Shown here in pieces: positions 1 to 8,507 of a DNA stretch of 36,548 nucleotides; within the stretch, counting starts at the first letter, position 1, and every line of letters starts with the position of its first letter. Below the pieces are notes generated by a model. That model saw nothing but the letters and a program-made list of their open reading frames with translations, ran no database searches and was not told the DNA's origin. The DNA is from CAXTTV01 sp964247295 (lineage in GTDB: Bacteria > Chloroflexota > Ktedonobacteria > Ktedonobacterales > Ktedonobacteraceae): NCBI GenBank assembly GCA_964247295.1, contig CAXTTV010000026.1:1-36548 (forward strand). Reading direction: 5' to 3'. The position numbers were made by a program, and so were the translations under genes.

Positions 1-830
1 AGAACGTAGCTTATCACCGTCTGGCCAGAATTCGAGAAAAAGTAGACTTTATCCTCTCCCAACGCGAAGTACGAGATCGAGTTTTTACCATAAAGATGGG
101 TCAGGTGCTCAACCCGCCGCCTCTCAGACTCATCGGGAAGCAGCGTCGCCGCCACGGGCCGCAGGATCTGGAACATCCCATAGAGCGTCGCGCTCAGGCT
201 CAAAATCTGAATTGTTCTACCGAAAAAGAAAGCCTGAGTATTATGTGGGATTGACATTATGCGTGTATGCGTGACCAGATGGTAGACAATTGTCACAAAG
301 CCAATCTGCTCAACCATCGGCTCTAATTGATCGTATAATGCTACAAAACCACCGATAGTATAAATCAATACAACGCCCAGACCCAGCATCACCATCAAGT
401 ATCCTTTGCGAACAGAGGGTGGGTCACTTTTTGCCTGAAAGTAGTGGCGGAGCAGAAAAAGTAAGATTAATAGCGAAGCCGCGATAAGCGTTCCCAGAAT
501 GGTGCCGCCACGCAGTATATGCAGAAGGGCCGAAAGCAACAGCAGGCCGCTAGTAATTCGCCAGGCCTGATACTTTCCACGCATCAACCCATAAGAGAGC
601 ATAAGCAGGAAAAAGCCTACAATGACTGTTAGCGCGTGAGGCCCAATCAATGTATGTCTGAGGCGTATATCGAACGGCCACTCGCTCAACAGAATGTTAC
701 CATCGAGTCTGGGAATCACTGTTGAGATCATATCTGTGATGCCAACCAGTCCTGTTGAAAGACCGATCGCGTAACGAGCAAAGTGTCTGGCAGGATCGCC
801 ACAAACCGTTATAAATCTTTTCGTTATCAC
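1..830 (-). CDS. MprF-like (LPG synthase/DUF2156) membrane protein, partial
   Basis: The minus frame is open from a GTG at 830 to the window edge (276 codons), with an in-frame TAG two codons upstream, so the start must be at or after 830. The first ~230 residues hold about six hydrophobic segments (roughly 63-82, 95-108, 110-128, 143-165, 175-187, 205-222). They are followed by a soluble stretch with LYGKNSISYFALGEDKVYFF, which resembles the start of the GNAT-like C-terminal catalytic domain of phosphatidylglycerol lysyltransferases (MprF family, DUF2156). Family knowledge: such enzymes transfer aminoacyl groups from aminoacyl-tRNA to membrane lipid. The catalytic part lies outside the window, so activity and substrate cannot be judged. 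The membrane part is shorter than the 14-helix Staphylococcus MprF and closer to short actinobacterial forms. Confidence 0.7.
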   Translation of the reverse strand, partial: MITKRFITVCGDPARHFARYAIGLSTGLVGITDMISTVIPRLDGNILLSEWPFDIRLRHTLIGPHALTVIVGFFLLMLSYGLMRGKYQAWRITSGLLLLSALLHILRGGTILGTLIAASLLILLFLLRHYFQAKSDPPSVRKGYLMVMLGLGVVLIYTIGGFVALYDQLEPMVEQIGFVTIVYHLVTHTRIMSIPHNTQAFFFGRTIQILSLSATLYGMFQILRPVAATLLPDESERRRVEHLTHLYGKNSISYFALGEDKVYFFSNSGQTVISYV

Positions 831-1188
831 GTACTAACGCCCTTTTTCCTGATGAAACTGCTCTAATTTTATAAGGGATACCGTTTATTCTCGTTATTAT
901 AAACGCAAAGGGAATGTAGCATTTATGTTATGTACCCTATTTTCCTATAGCGCGGCAGATTGTGTGATAGAGCCAGGAGTACTGAACGCTAATTTCTCTA
1001 CCGCACTATAGGACGAACATTCAGGGTTAATGGTTGCATCTACCTATCTGGTACTGGCACTTATTTACTCACATCTTTTGCAACTCGTAGTCTTTCTAAA
1101 GCGTAGATCTAATGATAATATCGTGAGATTGTATGAAGAGCGACGCTTTTCTTCGGTAAAGTAATAACTAGAGAGACTTTTAGGCATA
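831..1188. other. Intergenic region between divergent membrane-protein genes
   Basis: This 358-base AT-rich gap separates the MprF-like gene (minus) from the DUF4870-type gene (plus) and should hold both promoters. I could not pick a convincing -35/-10 pair. The one clear structure is an inverted repeat at 944-1012, listed separately. Confidence 0.5.
944..1012. repeat. 16-bp imperfect inverted repeat
   Basis: The arms at 944-959 (CCTATAGCGCGGCAGA) and 997-1012 match as reverse complements with two mismatches and enclose 37 bases. There is no T-tract, so a terminator is unlikely. It lies between divergent genes. It could be a pair of regulator half-sites or a remnant of a small mobile element; no target-site duplication is visible. 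Confidence 0.55.
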
Positions 1189-1584
1189 GTGAAAGAACAA
1201 GGCAATAAGGGTATGATGGATCGTATGACCTCAACTGGATTAAATGAGAGCGTAGAACGAGTGCTGACCTACGCGCTCCTCTGGATTTCAGGGCTGGTGT
1301 TTTTTTTTATTGAGACGCGCAACCGGAATGTGCGTTGGCACGCCTTGCAATCAATTGTAACGTTCGGAACGTTGTCGATCTTAATGTTTGGTGTCAGCAT
1401 CATGAAGTTGTTCTTGGGGGGGCTGCCCGTAATCGGGGTAGTTTTCTCTTTCGGACTGGGGTTACTTTATTCAGCCCTTGGGTGGATCATTGTGTTTCTA
1501 TGGATCTGGTTGATGGTGATGGCGTGGTTACGTCCAAACTATCGTCTGCCGTTTGTGGGGGAGCTATTGGGCTTCTGGCGCTAA
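1189..1584 (+). CDS. Small membrane protein, DUF4870-like
   Basis: Protein of 131 residues with three hydrophobic segments (about 26-41, 55-72 and 80-112). The sequence GLVFFFIETRNRNVRWHALQ before the second segment matches the hallmark of DUF4870-type proteins (hydrophobic-E-x-x-N-R-x-V-R-x-H-A-x-Q-S). These are small integral membrane proteins with no established biochemical role. The GTG at 1189 gives the full ORF; an ATG at 1213 preceded by AAGGCAATAAGGG is an equally credible start and would remove eight residues. The gene stands alone, followed by a dispersed repeat. Confidence 0.75.
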   Translation: MKEQGNKGMMDRMTSTGLNESVERVLTYALLWISGLVFFFIETRNRNVRWHALQSIVTFGTLSILMFGVSIMKLFLGGLPVIGVVFSFGLGLLYSALGWIIVFLWIWLMVMAWLRPNYRLPFVGELLGFWR

Positions 1585-1597
1585 CGGTAGGTAGCGG

Positions 1598-1800
1598 AGC
1601 TGCTTGCGGCTCTGCTGGGAAATTTGGCGAAAGATCGAAGTGGGCCCGTCGAGCGCTGCGTCCACGGGCCGCATCTGGCGCACCGCGCCATGCCTCCGGG
1701 GAGATTCTGCGATCCCGAAAGGATGCGCACGCTTCGCGAGGCGCTCCTCCCGCATCTGAAGGGCGTTTTCCCTTTTCCCAACAGCGTCGCTTGCGGCTCC
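1598..1800 (+). repeat. Dispersed intergenic repeat, copy 1
   Basis: GC-rich sequence that begins GCTGCTTGCGGCTCTGCTGG and ends near CGTTTTCCCTTTTCCCAAC, plus a second partial GCGTCGCTTGCGGCTCC. It shares both ends with the sequences at 25711-25835 and 34339-34446 (which lie in the opposite orientation) but carries extra central sequence around 1655-1715. It fills the gap between two converging genes and contains no credible gene: the overlapping ORFs in this stretch follow the repeat rather than a conserved protein. Confidence 0.75.
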
Positions 1801-1881
1801 TCTACTTCTTTGAGTCCTTTTCGTGCTACATGTATCTTTCCCTGACAGATATGCAAGCGGCTTCTCTATCTATAATCTGTC

Positions 1882-2355
1882 TTAATCGTGATAGAGTAGA
1901 CCCAGCGTCAGACCGAAGACCAGATGGCGGACCAGGTTCTGCGTGAATGAGGTACGGTTCGCCAGCTTTGGGAGCTCCCCGCTTTGAATCAACGGATGAT
2001 ATTTATCTGCGAGGGGAGTCAGGCCCCAGGCCGCGATGATAAAGATCTCTCCAAACAGGGCTCCTTTTACCCAATCGGGACCGGGCAGGAACCGTTTCAC
2101 CAGGGCGGCATAAAGTTCAGCCAGGGCTACTCCATTGAACAGGTGAAGCATCCAGGCCACGACCGGAAAGCGCTTTGGAGCTTTAGACTCGCCCTCCAAC
2201 AACCCCTCAATAAAGCGAACATCGCTAAAATGGTTCCCGGTAACCGACATATCGCCCTGCATTGCAAAGCTATAGGCGACGGTCGCGATAAAACCGGCCA
2301 GAGCAGCCTTGCCCGGCTGCCAGCCCGGCGTCAGAAATCTGTGAAATAGATGCAT
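1882..2355 (-). CDS. Unknown membrane protein
   Basis: About 157 residues from an ATG at 2355, with AAGGA 13 bases upstream. A TTG at 2412 would add 19 polar residues and is less likely. Hydrophobic segments are visible near residues 15-30 (AALAGFIATVAYSFAMQG), 65-85, 95-112 and at the C-terminus. The glycine- and alanine-rich helices (WVKGALFGEIFIIAAWGLTP) resemble small DUF6789/DUF1440-type bacterial membrane proteins, but I cannot assign the family firmly. It is followed at a 103-base distance by the DUF92 gene on the same strand, which lies upstream of it in transcription order, so the two may be co-transcribed. No function is proposed. Confidence 0.6.
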   Translation of the reverse strand: MHLFHRFLTPGWQPGKAALAGFIATVAYSFAMQGDMSVTGNHFSDVRFIEGLLEGESKAPKRFPVVAWMLHLFNGVALAELYAALVKRFLPGPDWVKGALFGEIFIIAAWGLTPLADKYHPLIQSGELPKLANRTSFTQNLVRHLVFGLTLGLLYHD

Positions 2356-2458
2356 TGTTCTTGTCGTATCCTTTATATTTTTTTCGTTGTGATAGACGTG
2401 ACCAATCTCCAATAAGACGCGTTAGAAAAAGGAAATGGATCGCTCTATCTAAAACAGT

Positions 2459-3340
2459 TCAGTCCGATCGGCGGGAAAGCAGAATGGCAATCAGACTACC
2501 CCAGAGCGTTGCGAGCAGATTTACCAAATCGTTATCCAGCCAGGAAATGCCGCGCAGAGGCTGAGTCGTTGTGCCACAGCTATGGATTTTACGTTCCGTC
2601 TCCTTCTGGCAGGTGGGACAATAGTACATAGCCTGCATGGTAGCTCCCAGAAAGCTATCGAAAAGGCTACCAGTCAAACCGCTCACCAGTGAGATTGGGA
2701 GCGAGCCCACGTGATCTTGTTTCTCGCGCTGTAGAAGCCAGAAGCAGAGTCCGAGTGAAACGGCTCCCAGAGCTGATGCGATCGTTCCTGTAAAGGTAAT
2801 TCCTCCGGAGGTTCCTGGCTGGACAGTTTGTCCCGTTGTGATTAACCGTGGGGACTGAGGGCTCAGAACGCCCGTTTCAGTGGCCCAGGTGTCCGCAGTC
2901 GCGGTTGCCAGGGCTCCAATGAAACCGGCCTGCATAATTCCGCGTTGTCGGCTTGAACACGCGAGCCCGTAACCAATAGAAAAGAGTGAAGCCGCGCCGC
3001 CATTGGCAAGTACCTGACCGAGATCGCGTTGCGAGCCCTTACTAAACTTATCGGCTGCCGCCTCGGCCTTATCCTGTTCACGAAAGTGAGAGAGCAGCGT
3101 AGAAGACAGGAAAAAATAAATCAAAGAGAGGCCCCAGCTTAGTCCGCCCATCCCAAAGATCGTGGCACCGGTAAAGACCGCGCCAGCGACCCCGTTACGG
3201 CTAAGAGATCGGCGTTTGTAAGCGGCGAGCCCAATGCCGCTACTAAAGAGAAGACCAGCCATCAGGCGTATAGTCTTTCCTTGACCACCCATACGGGTAC
3301 CCTGGCTATCCAAATTGGGTGATAGTCTCGTGTTAAGCAT
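2459..3340 (-). CDS. DUF92 family integral membrane protein (VTE6/TMEM19-like)
   Basis: Protein of 293 residues. Hydrophobic segments alternate with DUF92 signatures: RNGVAGAVFTGATIFGMGG near 48-66, the conserved ATADTWATETGVLS near 146-159 and TSGGITFTGTIASALGA near 177-193, then FDSFLGATMQA near 228-238. A CPTC and a later single Cys suggest a short metal-binding loop between the last helices, which is common in this family. Plant VTE6, a DUF92 member, is a phytyl-phosphate kinase for prenyl salvage; transfer of that activity to this protein is only an inference. The ATG at 3340 is preceded by AGAGGT; Met17 is an alternative start. It ends 103 bases before the unknown membrane protein on the same strand. 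Confidence 0.8.
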   Translation of the reverse strand: MLNTRLSPNLDSQGTRMGGQGKTIRLMAGLLFSSGIGLAAYKRRSLSRNGVAGAVFTGATIFGMGGLSWGLSLIYFFLSSTLLSHFREQDKAEAAADKFSKGSQRDLGQVLANGGAASLFSIGYGLACSSRQRGIMQAGFIGALATATADTWATETGVLSPQSPRLITTGQTVQPGTSGGITFTGTIASALGAVSLGLCFWLLQREKQDHVGSLPISLVSGLTGSLFDSFLGATMQAMYYCPTCQKETERKIHSCGTTTQPLRGISWLDNDLVNLLATLWGSLIAILLSRRSD

Positions 3341-3777
3341 AGAATAGTACCTCTAGAGATTCTACCGTATTCTGTTACGTAAAAGACCTGTGATCAGTTT
3401 TTATTGTAGAGGGGAAGCGCAAGAAAGCAAAAAAAGCTGCACGCATGTCGGGTGGAGGAAAGGCTTCACAATATACTCAATCTTCTATCTTAATAACATC
3501 GGGGCTTTAAAGTCTGGGTAGGCGGGTACGCAACATTCCCCGTTTTTCTGGTTAGTTTTGAGATGAAACTTGATTTATATGATAAAGTAGAGATCCAAAT
3601 AGCCTGTGTCCCTGGTACTTTTAGGGTGAGAGAGCCGTAAGTATTGTATCATATCAGAGAGCTTTATTATGCGTGTTTCTATCAGAAATTATCCTGTTGT
3701 TTTGCTGGGTAGAGCTGGCATGCAATACTGCGGCACGTTCGTAGCATGTCGAGGTCTGGCGAAAGGGAGGAGTCATA
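3341..3777. other. Intergenic region upstream of the zinc-ribbon/GlmL-like operon
   Basis: A 437-base AT-rich gap between divergent genes. It must hold the promoter of the plus-strand operon starting at 3778. The stretch at 3557-3590 (TTGAGA, then GATAAA 17 bases on) is a weak sigma-70 candidate. GGGAGGAG lies 6-8 bases upstream of the GTG at 3778 and sets that start. No conserved ORF, repeat or strong hairpin was seen. Confidence 0.45.
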
Positions 3778-5475
3778 GTGATTAAGTGTAAGTATTGTGG
3801 AAATCAGGCCCCCGAGGGCTTAACGAACTGCCCATATTGTCAACAACCCTTTGCAGAGCAGCAACCTGGCGGTAGTCCAACAAGCTATAAAGGGAACACG
3901 GGACAGGATGGGTTACCGGCCTGGTTAGAATCATTACGTGTAGATGAACGGGCAGTACCCGGTTCCGATGGGCAATCTGGAAGCTTTGTTGCGTCCGATC
4001 TCATCGACAATGACTCGTTGCCGAACTGGATGCGTTCGCAGAGTCGTGAGATGATTGACCGAGGAACGTCGGACCAGATGTCGGGCTGGAAGCCGAACGC
4101 CACGCCATCTCCTAATCCTGATAAAGGCTTTTCCGCCGGTTCGCTTATTGACGAGAAGGCGTTGCCTACATGGATGCAAGAGGGGAAAAACGCCTCTGCG
4201 GAGCCGGAGCGCAATATCTCCGCTTCCAGTCTGGTGCAGCCCGATGCCTTGCCCAATTGGATGAGTTCATTGGGCGCTCAACCGGGACCGACACCGGCGG
4301 CCAGGCCTGACAATGCCATGAGGTCAGAGCCACAACTGCCCCCCCACCTTCAGAATCTTCAGCAGGGGCAGGGATTTTCATCGCAGCCGATGCTGCCTCC
4401 TTTTCAGGGAGCCCCATCGCAGCCACTTCAGCCTCAAGCTCCCCTGGAGCGCGGCTTTTCCGCAAATTCACTCATCGATTCAAAAGCGCTCCCGACATGG
4501 ATGGGTGGTGCTCAGTCTTCAGAAGCGCAACCGCCCGAGGCAAACACTCAAAACGGTCTTTCCGCCTCATCTTTATTGGATGTAGAGTCTCTCCCCTCGT
4601 GGATGCGCGAGAGCAATCAGGGCCAGTCGGGAAATCAGCCTCAAGGTTCTGCTTTTCCATCAAAACCTGATATAATGGGGCAGGCGGGCCAGGGACCCCA
4701 GTCGGGAAATAGATTAATGCCAGCCTCTTCACTCCTTGATGTCAACGCATTGCCAGATTGGATGCGTGAAGCGAACCCGCAAGGGGGATCATTCCCATCG
4801 TCGGGCCAGGCTGGCTTTGGGGGTAATCAGTATTCCGCCGGTTCTGTTCAGACTCCACGTGTACCAAGTCGTCCGCGTGTTGAAGGGAACGTGCCGGAGC
4901 AGAGCGAGGCGGCGGCCAACGCTTTTGCCTCAATGCTTGGGGTGGCCTCGGGCAATCCTCCGATTGGCAATTCACCTCAATCTGGTTTTGGACAACAGAG
5001 TAACCAGCAGCAAGGTTGGATGCAGTCATCTCCTTCACCGATGCCTCAGGAGCAGCAGGGCTGGATGCAATCCGGTCCTTTGCAAGGATATCAGTCGGGG
5101 ACGATGCCTGGTGGGGGATCTATAGGCAACAACGGGACAATACCCGGATCACAGCCGGGGATGTCGGGAATTCCACAACCGCAGGGATATCCCCCGATGC
5201 CGGGAAATGGGACAATGCCAGGGTATCAGCCGGGGATGTCGGGGATCTCGAACCCTCAGCAAGGGTATCAGCCGGGGATGCTGGGTTCTCAGTCGGGCTA
5301 TAGTGGATTTCCTGGAAGTGGACCAACCAGTACTGGTAACCTGCCCAATATGGGTAGTTCGTCCGGTTTTGGGCAACAGTTGCCAGCGAACCAGCAGGGA
5401 TCTTCTGAAACGGGTCAGACTAAAAAAGTCAAGCGTGGTTTTCTAGAGACTATTCGGAGCTGGTTCCCTCGCTAA
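3778..5475 (+). CDS. Zinc-ribbon protein with LPxW repeats and low-complexity tail
   Basis: Protein of 565 residues, first gene of a three-gene unit. A treble-clef zinc ribbon is visible at the N-terminus (Cys4, Cys7, Cys18, Cys21). The next 300 residues contain a repeated motif of the form S-(L/S)-hydrophobic-x-x-x-x-L-P-x-W-M: LPxW occurs at 46, 81, 129, 158, 238, 272 and 325, separated by Pro/Gln/Ser-rich linkers that look disordered. Residues ~390-545 are Gly/Gln/Pro/Met-rich with short tandem repeats (YQPGMSG-type). The last 17 residues (KKVKRGFLETIRSWFPR) are basic and amphipathic and could contact membrane or nucleic acid. There is no signal peptide. The regular spacing suggests multivalent docking of a partner, perhaps the adjacent ATPase; that is inference. 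The GTG start is set by GGGAGGAG. Confidence 0.8.
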   Translation: MIKCKYCGNQAPEGLTNCPYCQQPFAEQQPGGSPTSYKGNTGQDGLPAWLESLRVDERAVPGSDGQSGSFVASDLIDNDSLPNWMRSQSREMIDRGTSDQMSGWKPNATPSPNPDKGFSAGSLIDEKALPTWMQEGKNASAEPERNISASSLVQPDALPNWMSSLGAQPGPTPAARPDNAMRSEPQLPPHLQNLQQGQGFSSQPMLPPFQGAPSQPLQPQAPLERGFSANSLIDSKALPTWMGGAQSSEAQPPEANTQNGLSASSLLDVESLPSWMRESNQGQSGNQPQGSAFPSKPDIMGQAGQGPQSGNRLMPASSLLDVNALPDWMREANPQGGSFPSSGQAGFGGNQYSAGSVQTPRVPSRPRVEGNVPEQSEAAANAFASMLGVASGNPPIGNSPQSGFGQQSNQQQGWMQSSPSPMPQEQQGWMQSGPLQGYQSGTMPGGGSIGNNGTIPGSQPGMSGIPQPQGYPPMPGNGTMPGYQPGMSGISNPQQGYQPGMLGSQSGYSGFPGSGPTSTGNLPNMGSSSGFGQQLPANQQGSSETGQTKKVKRGFLETIRSWFPR

Positions 5476-5501
5476 ACACTGATGGAAAAGGGATATAGGA
5501 G

Positions 5502-7406
5502 ATGCAGACACAACCATCCATGGGAGGAGAGCAGAGCCAGCCGGGAAATCAAGATTTCTCCTCAGCCAACTCTATTCTAGTTGCCGATTGTGGAGCGGTC
5601 TTTACAAAGGTTTCACTTCTTGGCCTGGTTGAAGGCCAGTACCGTTTGATGGCACGAGGCGAGGCACGTACAACGCGTACCGCCCCGGAGGAAGATCTTA
5701 CTGCGGGCATAATCAAGGCCATCAAAGAAATTGAATTTGTCACCGGGCGAACTTTGGTATCTAATGGCCGCTTGATTAGCCCGGAGCAGATAAATGGTGA
5801 TGGGACCGATGTGTTTGTCGCGACCGTCAGTGCCGGTGATCCTTTGCGTATCGCAGTGCTGGGTGCGGTCAGTCCCGCGTTGTCAGATCTGGCGTCAGAG
5901 GCGATCTCCAGCCTCTATGCGGAAACGCTCGCCCTCTCTACTCCCTCCTATATCGCAGCCACAACTCCCGCGCCAGCCTCGGTTGGTAGTGGGAGCCGGC
6001 CTTTGGTATCGGGGGTCGGTAATGGGTGGACCCAGGAGGGGATCAACTCTGAGTGGGAGATGCTGATTAACAAACTCAAAGAGTTTCACCCCCATGTAGC
6101 TTTAATTGTAGGAAGCGCGGACGGACCTGCTGGACCAACTCCTTTGCAGGAAGCTTGCCAGGCGCTATTGAACTCAGTTCAGCACTTCAATGATCGTCAG
6201 AATGCTGGAGCCTCAGCCGGTATTCCCACCGATGATCTGGCTTCGGGTCGGTTGCCTATTCTCTATGCTGCGGCCCCTCAATATATTGAGGCCGTCCGTC
6301 GGCTATTGGGAACCCAGGCAGAGGTAACGCGGCTGGAGTCATTAAACTCGCAGGAGCAGATTGCGCCAATTACCTATGCCGCGAACGCATTATTTGAACG
6401 TGAAGTAATGGAGCGTCTGCCCGGCTATGATCGGTTGCGAAGCTGGTCAACGGCGGCCCCAATCTCAACCGCAACCTCACTCAGCAGTCTTGTGCGTTTT
6501 CTGGCCCAGCACTATTCGATGAATGTCACCGCCGTTGACATCGGTGGTAATTCCACAACCATGATGTTAGCTGGTGAGCAGGGTGAGTTTCTCTCCATGA
6601 TCAAGCCGTACATGGGCGTGGGTCCTGGGGTGAATAGTGTGTTGCAGCAGGTAGGTTGGCAGCAAATAGCGCGCTGGCTCCCATTTGACATTACCGAAGA
6701 CGAGTTGCGTCAGTTCACAGTGAATCGTAAACTGCATGCGCAGGTTGTCTCCACAAACTCTCGGGAACTCCAGATTGAGCAGGCTTTCGCTCGCGAGGCC
6801 ATGATTCTCGCCCAGGCGGCAGCTACTCACAGTGGAGAGATTGAGTTTGACTCTGATCTGATTCTCGCGACCGGTGGTGTCCTGGCCCATTCACCCAAGT
6901 ACGGGCAGGCCGCTCTGATGCTGCTGGATGCGCTCCAACCCAGAGGTGTTACCTCACTGGTACTGGATCGAGCAACGCTGCTTTCACAACTTGGAGCGGT
7001 CGCGACAGTGAATCCGATCGCGGCAGTCCAGGTAAACGAGAATGATGGTGTTTCCCATCGTTTAGGTACATGTGTGATCCCATTTGGTATAATGCCAGAG
7101 AACCAGATCGCCGTCCGTGTAGGTATTGAGTATAGTGATGGTCGTCAGAGCACAGTAGAGGTTATGAGCGGATCTATTGAAGTAGTACCTCTACGCATGA
7201 ATGAGCAGGCATTGTTGACTCTATATCCCGCTCCCACCGTAGATGTAGGACTTGGTCCCGGTGAGCGTGCTCGGGCGGCTGAAGAGATCGATGGAGGCCT
7301 GATAGGCCTGATAATTGATGCGCGAGGGAGGCCATTGGTGCTGCCAGAAAACAACATGGAGCGTCAAGCTCGCCTCTCACAGTGGATACAAGCTCTGGGA
7401 GCTTAG
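5502..7406 (+). CDS. GlmL/MutL-family ASKHA ATPase, not near any mutase
   Basis: Protein of 634 residues matching the MutL/GlmL family (reactivating factor of B12-dependent glutamate mutase). The actin/Hsp70-like nucleotide fold is marked by a first phosphate loop VADCGAVFTKVSL (27-39), a second AVDIGGNSTTMMLAG (344-358), MGVGPG at 371-376 and an adenosine-binding motif LILATGGVLAH (453-463). Family knowledge: GlmL-type proteins use ATP to eject damaged cobalamin from a mutase. No mutase subunit or B12 gene lies in this window, so the client may differ. The start ATG at 5502 directly follows GGAG, with AAAGGG about nine bases upstream; the first ~22 residues are Gln/Ser-rich and extra to the fold. 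It lies 26 bases after the zinc-ribbon gene and 20 bases before the next gene. Confidence 0.8.
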   Translation: MQTQPSMGGEQSQPGNQDFSSANSILVADCGAVFTKVSLLGLVEGQYRLMARGEARTTRTAPEEDLTAGIIKAIKEIEFVTGRTLVSNGRLISPEQINGDGTDVFVATVSAGDPLRIAVLGAVSPALSDLASEAISSLYAETLALSTPSYIAATTPAPASVGSGSRPLVSGVGNGWTQEGINSEWEMLINKLKEFHPHVALIVGSADGPAGPTPLQEACQALLNSVQHFNDRQNAGASAGIPTDDLASGRLPILYAAAPQYIEAVRRLLGTQAEVTRLESLNSQEQIAPITYAANALFEREVMERLPGYDRLRSWSTAAPISTATSLSSLVRFLAQHYSMNVTAVDIGGNSTTMMLAGEQGEFLSMIKPYMGVGPGVNSVLQQVGWQQIARWLPFDITEDELRQFTVNRKLHAQVVSTNSRELQIEQAFAREAMILAQAAATHSGEIEFDSDLILATGGVLAHSPKYGQAALMLLDALQPRGVTSLVLDRATLLSQLGAVATVNPIAAVQVNENDGVSHRLGTCVIPFGIMPENQIAVRVGIEYSDGRQSTVEVMSGSIEVVPLRMNEQALLTLYPAPTVDVGLGPGERARAAEEIDGGLIGLIIDARGRPLVLPENNMERQARLSQWIQALGA

Positions 7407-7426
7407 AGATCGATGGAGGCACCCTT

Positions 7427-8467
7427 ATGACCTATCCCCTCGGTTGGTCGGTGGTGTCACAGATGGTGGTGCGCAGAGAGCGCTGGCTGGGAGGCTATAG
7501 CCAGCGGGGCGTGCCCCTGGTCTATCCCGGCCAGGATGTACAGCCAAACCAGCCCGTGATCCGGCTGGAGAAGGCTGATCGGCTCAATGGAAACCGACGG
7601 AACTCGGGAGCGCTCTCTGCGTATTCAGCCCAGGATCAACGGCAGGCATTGTCGGAAGCGCAGCCCTCACCAGGCCTGCCGGGCGATCAACCTTCTGTGA
7701 ATGGGTTGTATCAGGACAAGTTAATTTTATCTGGTTTGCGTGGTCGGGTGCTAGACGTAACCCGGCGTGGTGGCATCATCATTGAGAGTCGTGCCGCAGT
7801 TGTGCAGGGGGTCTTGGGTGTAGGTAGACAGGTTGTAGGCTCGCTTGTCTGTCAGCGGAGCGCGGACGGCCTGAACGAATTGACGCCAGGAGCGATCCTG
7901 GTGTTTCCCGGTGTGTTAAGGGGGGATCAACTTCAACAGATAGTCGCGGCTGGCGTTGTGGGTGTGATCGCTGGTAGCGTCTCCCTTAACGATTTTGAGA
8001 GCTTTCTGCACATCAGTGTGACAGAGCTTTTAGATAGTTGGGATCTCGATCTTTTTCTGGATGCCGAACGGTTACCACCACTGACATTGGTATTAACTGA
8101 AGGCCTGGGAACAAAGCCGATGTCCGAACGACCCCTCCAATTGCTTCGGCATTATAACGGTTCAACTGCCTTGTTGACTGGATTAACCTCAGTCAATCAA
8201 CAGTTGTTTCCAGATCTCGTAATCTCTTTACATGAGCAGGAGACTACACAAAACTGGCAACCGGCTCAAAGAGATACTGCTCTGGTGCGAGGAGCCTGGG
8301 TTCGTGTGTATGGCGGGGAGAGGGATGGCACGATCGGCGAGATTACTGCTATTTTTATGCACTATGTCCAGTTCTCTTCAGGGATAAGGGCTCGTTCAGC
8401 CCAACTACGATTGGAAGATGGAACGCAGATAATCGTTCCTCTTAGCTCGTTAGAACGCGTCGGCTAA
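7427..8467 (+). CDS. Unknown protein with sandwich-like N-terminus and KOW-like C-terminus
   Basis: Third gene of the GlmL-like unit. I choose the ATG at 7427 (346 residues) because GGAGG ends seven bases before it; the ORF extends upstream to 7382 but that start overlaps the preceding gene and has no ribosome-binding site. The N-terminal ~50 residues (GVPLVYPGQDVQPNQPVIRL) look like a barrel-sandwich/lipoyl-type domain. A Gln/Pro/Ser-rich linker follows, then a region with LRGRVLDVTRRGGIIIESRA and alternating Gly/Val strands. Near the C-terminus GAWVRVYGGERDGTIGEITA resembles a KOW/SH3-like beta barrel. There is no signal peptide or membrane segment. I do not recognise a named family. Its tight position behind the ATPase argues for a shared function. 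Confidence 0.7.
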   Translation: MTYPLGWSVVSQMVVRRERWLGGYSQRGVPLVYPGQDVQPNQPVIRLEKADRLNGNRRNSGALSAYSAQDQRQALSEAQPSPGLPGDQPSVNGLYQDKLILSGLRGRVLDVTRRGGIIIESRAAVVQGVLGVGRQVVGSLVCQRSADGLNELTPGAILVFPGVLRGDQLQQIVAAGVVGVIAGSVSLNDFESFLHISVTELLDSWDLDLFLDAERLPPLTLVLTEGLGTKPMSERPLQLLRHYNGSTALLTGLTSVNQQLFPDLVISLHEQETTQNWQPAQRDTALVRGAWVRVYGGERDGTIGEITAIFMHYVQFSSGIRARSAQLRLEDGTQIIVPLSSLERVG

Positions 8468-8507
8468 TCTGTTTTTTGTACGACGCGCCGACGAGTTTTC
8501 CACAAAA

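Noticed and set aside
1598..1800. CRISPR array or tRNA in repetitive GC-rich sequence
   Set aside because: Repeat units are not regularly spaced and no cloverleaf could be drawn; no cas genes in the window.
1335..1946. 203-residue plus-strand ORF and overlapping minus ORFs
   Set aside because: They overlap the DUF4870-like gene in another frame and then run through the dispersed repeat; composition is unlike a protein.
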